A stretch of DNA of 43,720 bases, taken from positions 1-43,720 of the forward strand of contig JASJCF010000001.1 in NCBI GenBank assembly GCA_030066265.1, read 5' to 3'. The stretch is from Acidimicrobiia bacterium (GTDB lineage: Bacteria > Actinomycetota > Acidimicrobiia > Spongiisociales > UBA5794). The notes under the pieces are model-generated. The model was not told where the DNA came from, did not search any database, and worked only from the letters and a program-made list of their open reading frames with translations. Made by a program: the position numbers and the translations under genes. This document shows, piece after piece, positions 31,222 through 39,716 of this stretch. Position 1 is the stretch's first letter. The number at the start of each line of letters is the position of its first letter.

Positions 31222-31450
31222 ACGCGCTGACGAGGACGTGCCCGACGGCCCACCGGCACCAGCGAATCGACGATGGTGCGAGGTCGATGTCGGTTCCGTC
31301 GGGACATCACCTCTGAGCTGTGGGAAGAACCCGACGGTGGCGAACCCGACGGTGTAGAACCCACCGACTCGTCCCCGCACGGACGCAACGAAGCGGCCGG
31401 CTGACGCCGGCAAGCCGGGTGGTACCGCGGGCCCCCCGTCCCGGCACCGA
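31222..31450 (+). promoter_or_regulatory. T-box riboswitch of ileS (specifier AUC, isoleucine)
   Basis: The conserved T-box core GGGTGGTACCGCGG (31417-31430) is present, with UGGU available to pair with the tRNA acceptor end. It is framed by GCCGGG (31414-31419) and CCCGGC (31440-31445). A Stem I can be drawn: GAGG (31232-31235) pairs with CCTC (31310-31313), then an internal loop holds ATC at 31306-31308, then CCCGACGG (31241-31248) pairs with CCGTCGGG (31296-31303), capped by GCACCA/TGGTGC. ATC is an isoleucine codon, matching the downstream gene. GCCGGC-TGAC-GCCGGC (31396-31411) forms a further stem. There is no T tract before ileS, so control is probably at translation initiation, as described for actinobacterial ileS T-boxes. 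Confidence 0.9.
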
Positions 31451-31476
31451 GAGGTGACGAGACGAGGACGACCACC

Positions 31477-34400
31477 GTGACAACCGAGACCACCTTCCCC
31501 CGAGTCGACGCACACGCCGACTTCCCTGCACTCGACGGGCGGATCCTCGCCTTCTGGGATTCGATCGACGCGTTCCCCCGATCGGTTGCCATGCGCAGCC
31601 CGGACACCGAGTACACCTTCTACGACGGGCCGCCGTTTGCGACCGGGTCTCCGCACTACGGACACATCCTCCAGGGTGTCGTGAAAGACATCGTCCCTCG
31701 CTACTGGACGATGCGCGGCCATCGCGTCGAGCGTCGATTCGGCTGGGACACCCACGGGCTGCCCGTGGAGATGGAGGTCGAGAAGCAGCTCGGCGTCTCG
31801 GGGCCGCGCGAGATCCTCGAGCTCGGCGTCGACGTGTTCAACGACGCATGTCGCACGATGGTGAACCACACGACCGAGGACTGGTACGACATCACGAGAC
31901 GGATCGGGCGATGGGTCGACTTCGAAGACGACTACAAGACGATGGACGTCGAGTTCATGGAGAGCGTGTGGTGGGTGTTCGGACAGCTCTGGGAGAAGGA
32001 CCTCGTCTATCGCGACTTCAAGGTCCTCCCCTACTCGTACGGGGCGACCACCCCCCTGTCGAACTTCGAAGCCAATCTCGACTACCGCGACGTGGACGAC
32101 CCGGCGATCACCGTGTGGGTGGAGGTGACCGAAGCTGCAGGCCGCGTCAGGAGAGGCGACCGCCTCCTCTTCTGGACGACGACGCCCTGGACCATCCCCG
32201 GAAACCTCGCAATCGCCGTCGGCCCCGATCTCACCTATGCACTCGTCGAGCATGACGGCGCGTCGTTCTGGGTCGCCGAGGCCCTCGTCGAGGAGATCTT
32301 CCCCGACGGAGACGGCAATGTCGTCCAGACAGCGGTGGGCTCCGACCTGATCGGAGCTCGGTACGAGCCCCCCTTCCCGTACTTCGAGGACCTCGCCGAG
32401 CAGGGTGCGTTCACGGTGATCGCTTCGGCGGATGTGACGACCGATGAAGGCACGGGCCTCGTCCACATGGCCCCGGCCTACGGCGAGGCCGACTTCATCG
32501 CGCTCCAAGAGGCCGGCATGCGGATGCTCGTCGATCCCGTCGACGCCGAGGCGCGCTTCACGGACGAGGTCCCCGAGGTCGCAGGACTGAACGTCAAGGA
32601 CGCCGACGCAGCCCTCATCGATCTCCTCAAGCATTCCGGTGCCCTCTTCCGGCGATCGACCATCAACCATTCGTACCCGTTCTGTTGGCGAACGGAGACG
32701 CCACTGATCTACAAGGCGATCCCGACCTGGTTCGTCGCCGTCGAGCGCTTCCGTGATCGCATGGTCGAGATCAACGAGGGGATCCGGTGGGTGCCCGAGG
32801 CGATCGGCGCCAATCGATTCGGGAAGTGGCTGGAAGGAGCACGAGACTGGGCGATCAGCCGCAACCGCTACTGGGGATCTGCCATCCCCGTGTGGGAATG
32901 CGACCAGGCCGGGCACCAAGTGGCGATCTCGTCCCGTGCGCAGCTCCAGGAGGCGTCGGGGGTGTGGCTGGACGACCTCCACAAGCAGTTCGTCGACGAG
33001 GTCACCTGGGAATGCGCGGAGTGCGCAGGCACCATGCGCCGCATCCCTGAGGTGCTCGACTGTTGGTTCGAGAGCGGCTCGATGCCGTTCGCCCAGATTC
33101 ACTACCCGTTCGAGAACGCTGATCGCTTCGAGCAGCGGTACCCGGCCGACTTCATCGCCGAGGGCCTCGATCAGACGCGAGGCTGGTTCTACACGCTGTT
33201 GGTGCTGGCCACTGCCGTGCGAGATGAAGCACCGTTCGAGAACTGCGTCGTCACGGGCATGATCCTCGCCGAAGACGGGCGCAAGATGTCCAAGTCGCTC
33301 AAGAACTACCCGGATCCGGGGCATGTGATCGACCAATTCGGAGCCGATGCGCTGCGGGCCTACCTCATCAACTCACCGGTGGTGCGTGGCGAACCGCTCC
33401 GGTTCTCCGAGCATGGCGTGCGCGAGGTGGTCCGCACAGTTCTGCTCCCCCTGTGGAACTCGTACTCGTTCTTCACCACGTACGCGGCTGCCGACGGGAT
33501 CACTGCGGAGGACCTCGCTGCTGCGCCACCCCTCGAGGAGCGACCGGAGATCGATCGATGGATCGTGTCCGTGTTGCAGAGTCTCGTATCCGACGTCAAT
33601 CGCGAGATGCAGGCGTATCGGCTCTTCGCCGTCATCCCGCCCATCATCGGGTTCGTCGAGTATCTGACGAATTGGTACATCCGCCGGAGTCGACGTCGCT
33701 TCTGGGCTCACCGCGGGGTCGATGACGACGTCGACAAGCTCGCAGCGTTCGCAACGCTGTACGACGTGCTCACGACGTTCGCGGCAGTGGCTGCGCCCGT
33801 GCTCCCCTTCGTGACCGAGGAGATCTATCAGGGCCTCGTTCGTGCCGTGGATTCCAATGCACCCGAGAGCGTGCACCACATCGACTATCCGGAGGCCGAC
33901 GAGGAATCGATCGACGAGGAGCTCGAGATGGCCATGACCACGGTGCGGACCGTGGTGAACCTCGGCAGGGGTCTCAGGAAGCGTCACGACCTCAGGGTTC
34001 GCAGGCCGCTTCGCACCGTGACGGTGGTGACCCGGGACAGCGCCGAGCAGAAGGCCGTCGAGGGTCACCGAAGCCTCATCGCCGAGGAGCTCAACGTGCA
34101 CGACGTCGAGGTCCATGCCGACGAGGCCGGTCTCGTCGATCTCGCGGCCAAACCGAACTACAAGACTCTGGGACCTCGCTACGGCAAGCAGATGGGTGCC
34201 GTCTCGCAGATCGTCACCGGGCTCAGCCATGATGACATCGCCGCCATCCTCGACGGAGGCACGATGCAAACCGACGGGTTCACGCTCGCCGAGGATGACA
34301 TCGTCGTGACGCGAGCGCCGCGTGAGGGCACGGTGGTCGCGACCGACGGCTCGTTGTCCGTCGCCCTCGACACGACCATCGACGATGAGCTGCGCATCGA

Positions 34401-34650
34401 AGGGCTGGCCCGCGAGATCGTCAATCGGCTCCAGACTGCTCGCCGCGGCGCCGGGCTGGACGTGGTCGATCGCATCGTGATCCGGTGGGATTCGCAGGAC
34501 TCGGACGTGATCGAGGCGTTCGAAGCCCACGGCTCGTTCATCGCCGGGGAGGTGCTTGCCTCCTCCATCGTGCGCAGCGTCGATCTCGAGGGACAGGAGT
34601 ACGACCTGATCGAGGGTGCCATGCGCGCCACGATCGCGCTCGACGTCTGA
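31477..34650 (+). CDS. ileS: Isoleucyl-tRNA synthetase (eukaryote-like type)
   Basis: A 1,057-residue class I synthetase. The HIGH-equivalent motif is HYGH (60-63) in PPFATGSPHYGHILQG, and the KMSKS loop is at 603-607. The editing domain has TTTPWTIPGNLAIAVG and the threonine-rich pocket, and GWDTHGLPVE follows HYGH. The HYGH/GLPVE form and the length place it with the eukaryote-like IleRS group (also called IleS2), common in Actinomycetota and generally less sensitive to mupirocin than the other bacterial type. The start is GTG 31477 with CGAGG about 9 nt upstream; the leader is a T-box that senses tRNA-Ile charging. It is convergent with yggT. Confidence 0.97.
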   Translation: MTTETTFPRVDAHADFPALDGRILAFWDSIDAFPRSVAMRSPDTEYTFYDGPPFATGSPHYGHILQGVVKDIVPRYWTMRGHRVERRFGWDTHGLPVEMEVEKQLGVSGPREILELGVDVFNDACRTMVNHTTEDWYDITRRIGRWVDFEDDYKTMDVEFMESVWWVFGQLWEKDLVYRDFKVLPYSYGATTPLSNFEANLDYRDVDDPAITVWVEVTEAAGRVRRGDRLLFWTTTPWTIPGNLAIAVGPDLTYALVEHDGASFWVAEALVEEIFPDGDGNVVQTAVGSDLIGARYEPPFPYFEDLAEQGAFTVIASADVTTDEGTGLVHMAPAYGEADFIALQEAGMRMLVDPVDAEARFTDEVPEVAGLNVKDADAALIDLLKHSGALFRRSTINHSYPFCWRTETPLIYKAIPTWFVAVERFRDRMVEINEGIRWVPEAIGANRFGKWLEGARDWAISRNRYWGSAIPVWECDQAGHQVAISSRAQLQEASGVWLDDLHKQFVDEVTWECAECAGTMRRIPEVLDCWFESGSMPFAQIHYPFENADRFEQRYPADFIAEGLDQTRGWFYTLLVLATAVRDEAPFENCVVTGMILAEDGRKMSKSLKNYPDPGHVIDQFGADALRAYLINSPVVRGEPLRFSEHGVREVVRTVLLPLWNSYSFFTTYAAADGITAEDLAAAPPLEERPEIDRWIVSVLQSLVSDVNREMQAYRLFAVIPPIIGFVEYLTNWYIRRSRRRFWAHRGVDDDVDKLAAFATLYDVLTTFAAVAAPVLPFVTEEIYQGLVRAVDSNAPESVHHIDYPEADEESIDEELEMAMTTVRTVVNLGRGLRKRHDLRVRRPLRTVTVVTRDSAEQKAVEGHRSLIAEELNVHDVEVHADEAGLVDLAAKPNYKTLGPRYGKQMGAVSQIVTGLSHDDIAAILDGGTMQTDGFTLAEDDIVVTRAPREGTVVATDGSLSVALDTTIDDELRIEGLAREIVNRLQTARRGAGLDVVDRIVIRWDSQDSDVIEAFEAHGSFIAGEVLASSIVRSVDLEGQEYDLIEGAMRATIALDV

Positions 34651-34658
34651 CCGCGCAC

Positions 34659-34712
34659 CCGGGCGAACCTGGCGCTATCCAGGCGAACCCGGTCTCAACC
34701 GGGCGAACCTGG
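34659..34712. repeat. 20-bp-period repeat, three copies, between ileS and yggT
   Basis: A 14-bp core occurs at 34659-34672 (CCGGGCGAACCTGG), 34679-34692 (CCAGGCGAACCCGG) and 34699-34712 (CCGGGCGAACCTGG), exactly 20 bp apart. The swapped bases make the middle copy complementary to either neighbour (CCTGG with CCAGG, CCGGG with CCCGG), so two alternative hairpins are possible. The array fills the convergent junction and may end transcription in both directions. Confidence 0.88.
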
Positions 34713-34714
34713 CG

Positions 34715-34981
34715 TCAGCCGGGCAGGACCGCGAGCAGGATGTAGATGCCCATGATCAGGATCAGGGGCGACAGATCGAGGGATGCCCCGCCGACCCGCA
34801 CCGGCGGGATCACCGCCCGGATCGGTCGCAGCAACGGCTCGATCATGCGTGAGAGGAACTCGTAGGCCTTCCGCAGGGGATGATCGAAGGCCACTCGGCC
34901 GAAGACCACGATGTACGAGAGCACGATCCACACGAGCAGCGCCAAGGACACCAGTTGGAGGAGCGTGCGGATGAGGCTCAC
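34715..34981 (-). CDS. yggT: YggT-family membrane protein
   Basis: An 88-residue protein with two hydrophobic helices (about 1-26 and 65-87) separated by the YggT loop: FLSRMIEPLLRPIRAVIPPV with the conserved EP.L.P.R pattern. YggT proteins accompany division genes in many bacteria and chloroplasts, but their mechanism is not settled. The start GTG 34981 is one base after the sepF stop, so the two are co-translated. This is the last gene of the division cluster here; in Streptomyces and Mycobacterium divIVA/wag31 normally follows at this point, but here ileS follows directly in convergent orientation. Confidence 0.92.
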   Translation of the reverse strand: MSLIRTLLQLVSLALLVWIVLSYIVVFGRVAFDHPLRKAYEFLSRMIEPLLRPIRAVIPPVRVGGASLDLSPLILIMGIYILLAVLPG

Positions 34982-34982
34982 G

Positions 34983-35570
34983 TCAGGACGTCGCCTCGTA
35001 CAATCCCAAACTCGCCAACCGCTCCTGTTCGGCGACACCGAGGGTCACGCCGGACGGCGAAACGAGGATCACGCCCTGCGCCGTCTTGGCCATCTTGCCG
35101 TCGAGCGCGTAGGTGAGCCCGGAGGCGAAATCGACGATCCGCCTCACCATGGCGGGTTCCGTGCTTCGCAGGTCCAAGACCACGGCGCGACCACTGCGGA
35201 TGGCGTCGGCCAAGACCTGGGCATCCGAGAAGTTCCGGGCGACGATGATCTGGGACTGGGGCTCGGAACGGCGGGTCATGGCGTCGTACGAGGGCGCAGT
35301 GGCCGTCGGGTGGACGTAGACGCCGGCTTCGGCGTGCTCCCGATCACCGGAGATCTGACGCCGCGTCGAGGGTGGTGGCTCCACCCTCCTTCCCGAAACG
35401 CCGGATCCCGGGGGGCGAACGGCGGCGACGGACGACGTCGCTGCCGGGGGCGCCGTCTGTGCCGGCATCGTCGCAACGTCTCCGGGAAGCCCCTCGACGG
35501 CCTCAGGAGCCTGCTCCTCTTCGTCGACGAGCCCCAGGTAGAAAAGGGTCTTGTTCCACAGTGATGCCAT
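34983..35570 (-). CDS. sepF: Cell division protein SepF
   Basis: A 195-residue protein that anchors FtsZ to the membrane. The N-terminal amphipathic helix [14 protein letters not shown] is the membrane-binding part, residues about 16-100 are a disordered Pro/Ala/Ser linker, and the globular SepF core follows: [46 protein letters not shown] and [14 protein letters not shown] 35570 has GAGG at 7 nt. The gene lies 48 bp downstream of yggS and one base before yggT. In Actinomycetota, which lack FtsA, SepF is the essential FtsZ anchor. Confidence 0.95.
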   Translation of the reverse strand: MASLWNKTLFYLGLVDEEEQAPEAVEGLPGDVATMPAQTAPPAATSSVAAVRPPGSGVSGRRVEPPPSTRRQISGDREHAEAGVYVHPTATAPSYDAMTRRSEPQSQIIVARNFSDAQVLADAIRSGRAVVLDLRSTEPAMVRRIVDFASGLTYALDGKMAKTAQGVILVSPSGVTLGVAEQERLASLGLYEATS

Positions 35571-35618
35571 GGGGATTCCTCTAGCGGCTGTCCGCCTTCG
35601 GTCGCTGCTGGTCCTCGG

Positions 35619-36278
35619 TCAGTCGTCAGAGGCAAAGATAGCCCGTCCGATGCGAACCATCGTTGCACCTTCCTCGATTGCGACCTCGAAGTCGTTCGTC
35701 ATGCCCATCGAGCACACCCGGATTTCGGCGTGCTGCTCCCGCCAGCGGTCGTAGATCGAGCGCACGTCGGAGAACCATCGGCGCGAGTCCTCGGGCACCT
35801 CGCCGAGCGGCGGAATCGCCATGACGCCGATTACGTTCACGCCGCGATCGAGCAGATCCCCGAGTACGTGATCCGCGTCATGCGGGGCGAAGCCCGACTT
35901 CTGCGGCTCCGACCCGACATTGAACTGAGCGAGCACCGGAGTGTCGGTCCTCTGCACCCAGCGCTCGGCGAGCGACAGCCGATCCATGGACTCGAGGAGG
36001 TCGACGTGCTGGGCCACGTAGGGCACCTTGCGACCCTGAAGGTGACCGACGAAGTGCCACGAGATGTCGTCGGGCAGATCGGCGTCGATTCGATTGCGCA
36101 GGCCCTGCTCGCGGTTCTCGCCGAACACGCGCTCACCCGAGCGATACACCGCCATCACCTCTTCGGTGCTTCGCCCTTTCGACACCACCACGAGGGTCAC
36201 ATCCGACGGGTCGACCCCCGCACGGGCACAGGCCTCCTCCATGCGGTTGCGCACCCTCGTGATCCCTAGGGGAGCCAT
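35619..36278 (-). CDS. yggS: YggS/PLPBP-family PLP homeostasis protein
   Basis: A 219-residue PLP-binding TIM-barrel protein of the YggS/PROSC group, which has no known catalytic reaction and helps control vitamin B6 and amino-acid balance. Lys34 in [13 protein letters not shown] is the PLP Schiff-base lysine. Family blocks [41 protein letters not shown] and the phosphate loop [20 protein letters not shown] are present. ATG 36278 overlaps the pgeF stop by 13 bp. The position between pgeF and sepF is the usual one in Gram-positive division clusters. Confidence 0.95.
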   Translation of the reverse strand: MAPLGITRVRNRMEEACARAGVDPSDVTLVVVSKGRSTEEVMAVYRSGERVFGENREQGLRNRIDADLPDDISWHFVGHLQGRKVPYVAQHVDLLESMDRLSLAERWVQRTDTPVLAQFNVGSEPQKSGFAPHDADHVLGDLLDRGVNVIGVMAIPPLGEVPEDSRRWFSDVRSIYDRWREQHAEIRVCSMGMTNDFEVAIEEGATMVRIGRAIFASDD

Positions 36279-36889
36279 GCGACGGTCACCTGCCGGTCTG
36301 TCGTGCGATCTCGCCGGTACGAAGCGTATCGACGGTCTTCGTAGGTGCAGGCCCCGGCGACCGTGACCGCGAGTCCCGTCAGCTGGGCCGAGACCGCCGC
36401 ACCGAGATCGACGCTCGTCGTCCGCCATCGGGTCTCGCCGATGAATCCCCCGACGGCTTCGACCACCTCGGGGCCGACCTCGTAGCAGCACGGTCCGATG
36501 AACGGGCCGATCTCGGCTGCGAGTGGCTCGTCGCCGAGCGTTCGCATGGCTTCCACGAGCGCCGGGACGACACCAGCCGCCACACCTCGCCACCCGGCGT
36601 GTGCAAGGCCGATCGTGCGACGGCCCGCCACGGCGACAGGCAGGCAGTCGGCCGTGGCGACGACGAGTGGGATGTCGGTACGCGCCGTCAGCAGGGCATC
36701 GGCCTCACCGTGATGACCGGGGGCTTCGACAATGGCGACATGATCACCGTGGACCTGCGTCACCGTCGCCCACTCAGGACTCACTCCCAGCTCGTCGGCG
36801 ATCCGTTTGCGCACGGCGGCGTTCGACCTTGCATCGCCATCCGCGCGTGTCCCGAAGGCAACCCCGAGGATCCCCTCGGAGGGTCTCAT
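36266..36889 (-). CDS. pgeF: Peptidoglycan editing factor PgeF (YfiH/laccase-domain family)
   Basis: A 207-residue protein of the family once called multicopper polyphenol oxidase. Members have been reported to phosphorolyse purine nucleosides, and in E. coli PgeF guards against Ser-containing muropeptides. The zinc-binding His47 (TQVHGDH), Cys82 (ATADCLPV) and His97 (AHAGWRG) are all present, and IGPCCYEVG is the usual C-terminal motif. ATG 36889 overlaps the ftsZ stop by 4 nt (ATGA). It is slightly short at the N-terminus compared with longer family members but the active site is complete. Confidence 0.93.
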   Translation of the reverse strand: MRPSEGILGVAFGTRADGDARSNAAVRKRIADELGVSPEWATVTQVHGDHVAIVEAPGHHGEADALLTARTDIPLVVATADCLPVAVAGRRTIGLAHAGWRGVAAGVVPALVEAMRTLGDEPLAAEIGPFIGPCCYEVGPEVVEAVGGFIGETRWRTTSVDLGAAVSAQLTGLAVTVAGACTYEDRRYASYRRDRTTDRQVTVAWLP

Positions 36890-37980
36890 CCCTGGACGAA
36901 GCCGGGGATGTCCATCTCGTCGGTGCCGTCGCCTTCGTCTCCCGTTTCGTCGTCGAGGATCGACGGCCGGCGGCGAGGCTGGTCGGTCGACGGCGATGCC
37001 GTGAAGCTGCCGCGACGGTCGCGGTCGAATCCGGCGGCGATGACGGTGACCCGCATCTCGTCGCCCAGCGTCTCGTCGATGATCGAGCCGAAGATGATGT
37101 TGGCGTCGGCGTCGGAGTGCTCGGCGATGAGGCTTGCGGCCGTGTTCACCTCGTGCAGCGTCATGTCGCGAGGACCGGCGATGGACAGCAGCACGCCTCG
37201 GGCGCCCTCCATCGACGTCTCGAGGAGCGGACTCGAGATCGCCTTCTCGGCGGATTGCTGGGCCCGGCTGTCTCCGGTTGCGGTCCCGATGCCCATGACC
37301 GCCGAGCCGGCGTCCGACATGACGGTCTTCACATCTGCGAAGTCGACGTTGATGAGACCCGGCGTGGTGATGAGCTCGGTGATGCCGCGTACGCCGGATG
37401 TCAGAACCTCGTCAGCCATGCGGAATGCATCGGTGACGACCGTGGCGGGATCGGCGATCTCCAGCAACCGCTCATTCGGGATGATGATCAGGGTGTCCAC
37501 CGCCGCCTTGAGGGACTGGATTCCCTGTTCCGCCTGAACCGATCGACGTCGACCTTCGAACCCGAACGGCCGAGTGACGACGCCAACGGTGAGCGCACCC
37601 AATGATCGTGCGACCTCGGCGACCACCGGAGCTGCTCCGGTACCGGTGCCTCCGCCCTCGCCGGCCGTGATGAAGACCATGTCCGAGCCGCCGAGCGCAT
37701 CCTCGATCTCGTCCCGATGATCCTCGGCGGCCTCGCGACCGACCTCCGGATTGGCCCCGGCGCCGAGCCCGCGGGTCGAATCACGGCCGATGTCGAGCTT
37801 GACGTCGGCATCGGACATCAAGAGTGCCTGGGCATCGGTGTTGACGGCGATGAACTCGACCCCGCCGACGCCGAGATCGATCATCCGGTTGACGGCGTTC
37901 ACGCCACCGCCACCCACGCCGACGACCTTGATCACGGCGAGGTAGGTGCTGGGCGACCGTGTCGTTGTCTCCATCGTCAT
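36886..37980 (-). CDS. ftsZ: Cell division protein FtsZ
   Basis: A 364-residue tubulin-like GTPase that builds the Z-ring. The GTP-binding signature GGGTGTG is at 109-115 after [25 protein letters not shown] opens the fold; the T7 synergy loop contains [11 protein letters not shown]. The C-terminal peptide [10 protein letters not shown], which binds SepF, is kept. I choose ATG 37980 because GGAGGG (37995-37990) is then 9 nt upstream; ATG 37989 abuts the Shine-Dalgarno, and ATG 37974 is also possible. A 60-bp gap after ftsQ holds a candidate separate promoter, as is common for ftsZ. Confidence 0.97.
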   Translation of the reverse strand: MTMETTTRSPSTYLAVIKVVGVGGGGVNAVNRMIDLGVGGVEFIAVNTDAQALLMSDADVKLDIGRDSTRGLGAGANPEVGREAAEDHRDEIEDALGGSDMVFITAGEGGGTGTGAAPVVAEVARSLGALTVGVVTRPFGFEGRRRSVQAEQGIQSLKAAVDTLIIIPNERLLEIADPATVVTDAFRMADEVLTSGVRGITELITTPGLINVDFADVKTVMSDAGSAVMGIGTATGDSRAQQSAEKAISSPLLETSMEGARGVLLSIAGPRDMTLHEVNTAASLIAEHSDADANIIFGSIIDETLGDEMRVTVIAAGFDRDRRGSFTASPSTDQPRRRPSILDDETGDEGDGTDEMDIPGFVQG

Positions 37981-38007
37981 CGAAACCATCCCTCCGCGGA
38001 CGACCCA

Positions 38008-38013
38008 ACCTTA
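38008..38013 (-). promoter_or_regulatory. Possible -10 box for ftsZ in the ftsQ-ftsZ gap
   Basis: TAAGGT (38013-38008, reading leftward) lies about 28 nt before the ftsZ start, with GGAGGG between them. The same hexamer occurs upstream of pfkA. No -35 is evident. Confidence 0.35.
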
Positions 38014-38040
38014 GCCCTCGGGTTGAGCCGAATGCTGGAC

Positions 38041-38808
38041 CTATTCCTCAGCCTCTACCTGAGGTTCAGGGTTCCGCACCGCCGGCCGCATGGGTGCGAT
38101 GAGATCGATCGCGGCGCCCGATTCCAGGCCGCGGTCGAGCAACTCCTCGAGCACGACGGCCTTCATCGCCATCTCGTCGGGACGGCCGAGCCGAACCTCG
38201 TGGCCGTCCACGAGCGCGATGAGGCCGCCGTCACGTTCGGTCACGGTGGTCCCCGATCGACGATCGAGGGACATGGCGTCGATGAAGGAAAGGGCACCCA
38301 GCATCAGGGCGTCTTCGGTGGTCTCTCCGATGACGATGGGCGATGCGTCGAGCGCAATGGTGGGCAGCCCGGTATCGGCGTCGGCCGATTCGATCGCTGA
38401 ACCGTCTGCGGAGACGAGCACCAGGCCGTCGCCCGATTCCACTGCGGCCACGGGCACGTGCTCCACCACCACGATCGAGAGGGAACCCGGCCACGAGACC
38501 CGCACCGTTGCGTCAGCCACCCACGGGTCACGCTCGATGGCCGCTTCGATCGTGCCGGCGCGAACGTCGATGGTCGGCACACCTCTGCCCATCCCGAGCT
38601 CATCGACGGCGCCCTGGGGATCCGATTCGACGGCGCCGGCCACGTCGACCTCCGTGATCGACAAGATCGGGCTCCGAACGAGCCAGTAGGCGGCGACCGC
38701 CACCAGGAGCACCAGGATCGTCCCGAGCACCCATCGGAGCCTGCGCCGGGCACGATCCTCGGACACACCCTTCCTTCGGGCTGCCACGCGTTCGTCCATC
38801 ATCGTCAC
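38041..38808 (-). CDS. ftsQ: Cell division protein FtsQ/DivIB
   Basis: A 255-residue bitopic divisome protein. A basic cytoplasmic tail (about 1-25), one helix (about 26-44) and a POTRA domain beginning SPILSITEVDVAGA are followed by the beta domain with PWVADATVRVSWPGSLSIVV, the conserved FtsQ core, and an acidic C-terminal tail. It recruits FtsL and FtsB in other bacteria. The GTG start at 38808 makes a GTGA overlap with the murB stop; ATG 38802 and 38799 are alternatives. Its place between murB and ftsZ matches other actinobacterial clusters. Confidence 0.93.
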   Translation of the reverse strand: MTMMDERVAARRKGVSEDRARRRLRWVLGTILVLLVAVAAYWLVRSPILSITEVDVAGAVESDPQGAVDELGMGRGVPTIDVRAGTIEAAIERDPWVADATVRVSWPGSLSIVVVEHVPVAAVESGDGLVLVSADGSAIESADADTGLPTIALDASPIVIGETTEDALMLGALSFIDAMSLDRRSGTTVTERDGGLIALVDGHEVRLGRPDEMAMKAVVLEELLDRGLESGAAIDLIAPMRPAVRNPEPQVEAEE

Positions 38809-39716
38809 GATGGGCTCTCCCCGGTGTCCCCGTGATCGAACGATCCCACGAAGCGGATCTCCGGCTCCAACACGATTCCGGTCTCGGATGCGACGATGGC
38901 TTGGATGCGGTGCACGAACGCGAAGATATCCGAAGCCGTCGCATCCTTGGTGGCAACCATCCAGTTGGCGTGGACGTCCGAGACGGCGACCGGGCCGATC
39001 CGGTAGCCCTTCAGCCCGAGCCGATCGATGATCGCGCCTGCGGCATCATGCTCAGGGTTCTTGAACACGCTGCCGGCGTTGAGCGTGCCTCCCGGTTGGT
39101 GCTCCTTGCGCCAGCGGGTGATCTCACGGAGCACGGACTCGGCGTCCTCGGGATCGATCTCGCCCGTGGTGTAGGTGGCCTGGAGCACGACATCGGTGTC
39201 GGTGAGATTGCTGTGCCGGTAGCTCAGAGCGAGGTCGGCGGGATTGCGCCTGCTGACTTCGCGTGTCCCGAGATCGAAGATGAGCGCCCACTCGAGCACG
39301 GCTGCGGTATCGGAACCGTGGCCACCTGCGTTCATGCGGATCGCACCCCCCACCGAGCCAGGGATGCCGATGTAGAACTCCAAGCCGGACCGACCGGCGG
39401 CAGCGGCGGTTCTCGCCAAGATCGGCAATGACACCCCGGCCCCGGCGACGATCATGCCGTCGGGCCGGACGTCGATGGCGGAGAAGCCACGTCCGAGTCG
39501 GATCACCAATCCGTCGAAGCCGCTGTCCGAGATCACCACGTTGCTCCCGCGTCCGAGGACGAAGACCGGCATCTCGGGGGGAGTCGCCTCCAGGAGGGAT
39601 CGAAGGTCCTCGAGGCCGTCCGGCTCGGCGAACCAGCGAGCACGACCGCCGACCTTGTATGTGGTCATCGGGGCCAGATCGACATCGCGCTCGAGGGAGT
39701 GGTGTTCGACGGTCAT
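38805..39716 (-). CDS. murB: UDP-N-acetylenolpyruvoylglucosamine reductase
   Basis: A 303-residue FAD enzyme that reduces UDP-GlcNAc-enolpyruvate to UDP-MurNAc. The FAD domain has TTYKVGGRA, LGRGSNVVISD and GIPGSVGGAIRMNAG. The catalytic Ser216 lies in NAGSVFKNP, Arg167 in SYRHSNL and Glu286 in LEPEIRFVG. It lacks the extra loop found in the E. coli form, so it is of the type II (short) MurB class. Both ends overlap neighbours by 4 nt (ATGA with murC, GTGA with ftsQ). Confidence 0.96.
   Translation of the reverse strand: MTVEHHSLERDVDLAPMTTYKVGGRARWFAEPDGLEDLRSLLEATPPEMPVFVLGRGSNVVISDSGFDGLVIRLGRGFSAIDVRPDGMIVAGAGVSLPILARTAAAAGRSGLEFYIGIPGSVGGAIRMNAGGHGSDTAAVLEWALIFDLGTREVSRRNPADLALSYRHSNLTDTDVVLQATYTTGEIDPEDAESVLREITRWRKEHQPGGTLNAGSVFKNPEHDAAGAIIDRLGLKGYRIGPVAVSDVHANWMVATKDATASDIFAFVHRIQAIVASETGIVLEPEIRFVGSFDHGDTGESPS

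Noticed and set aside
30901-33336. An 811-codon minus-strand frame opposite ileS
   Set aside because: Only its last 96 codons (yggU) show a family. The rest is antisense to the conserved IleRS motifs and is a shadow.
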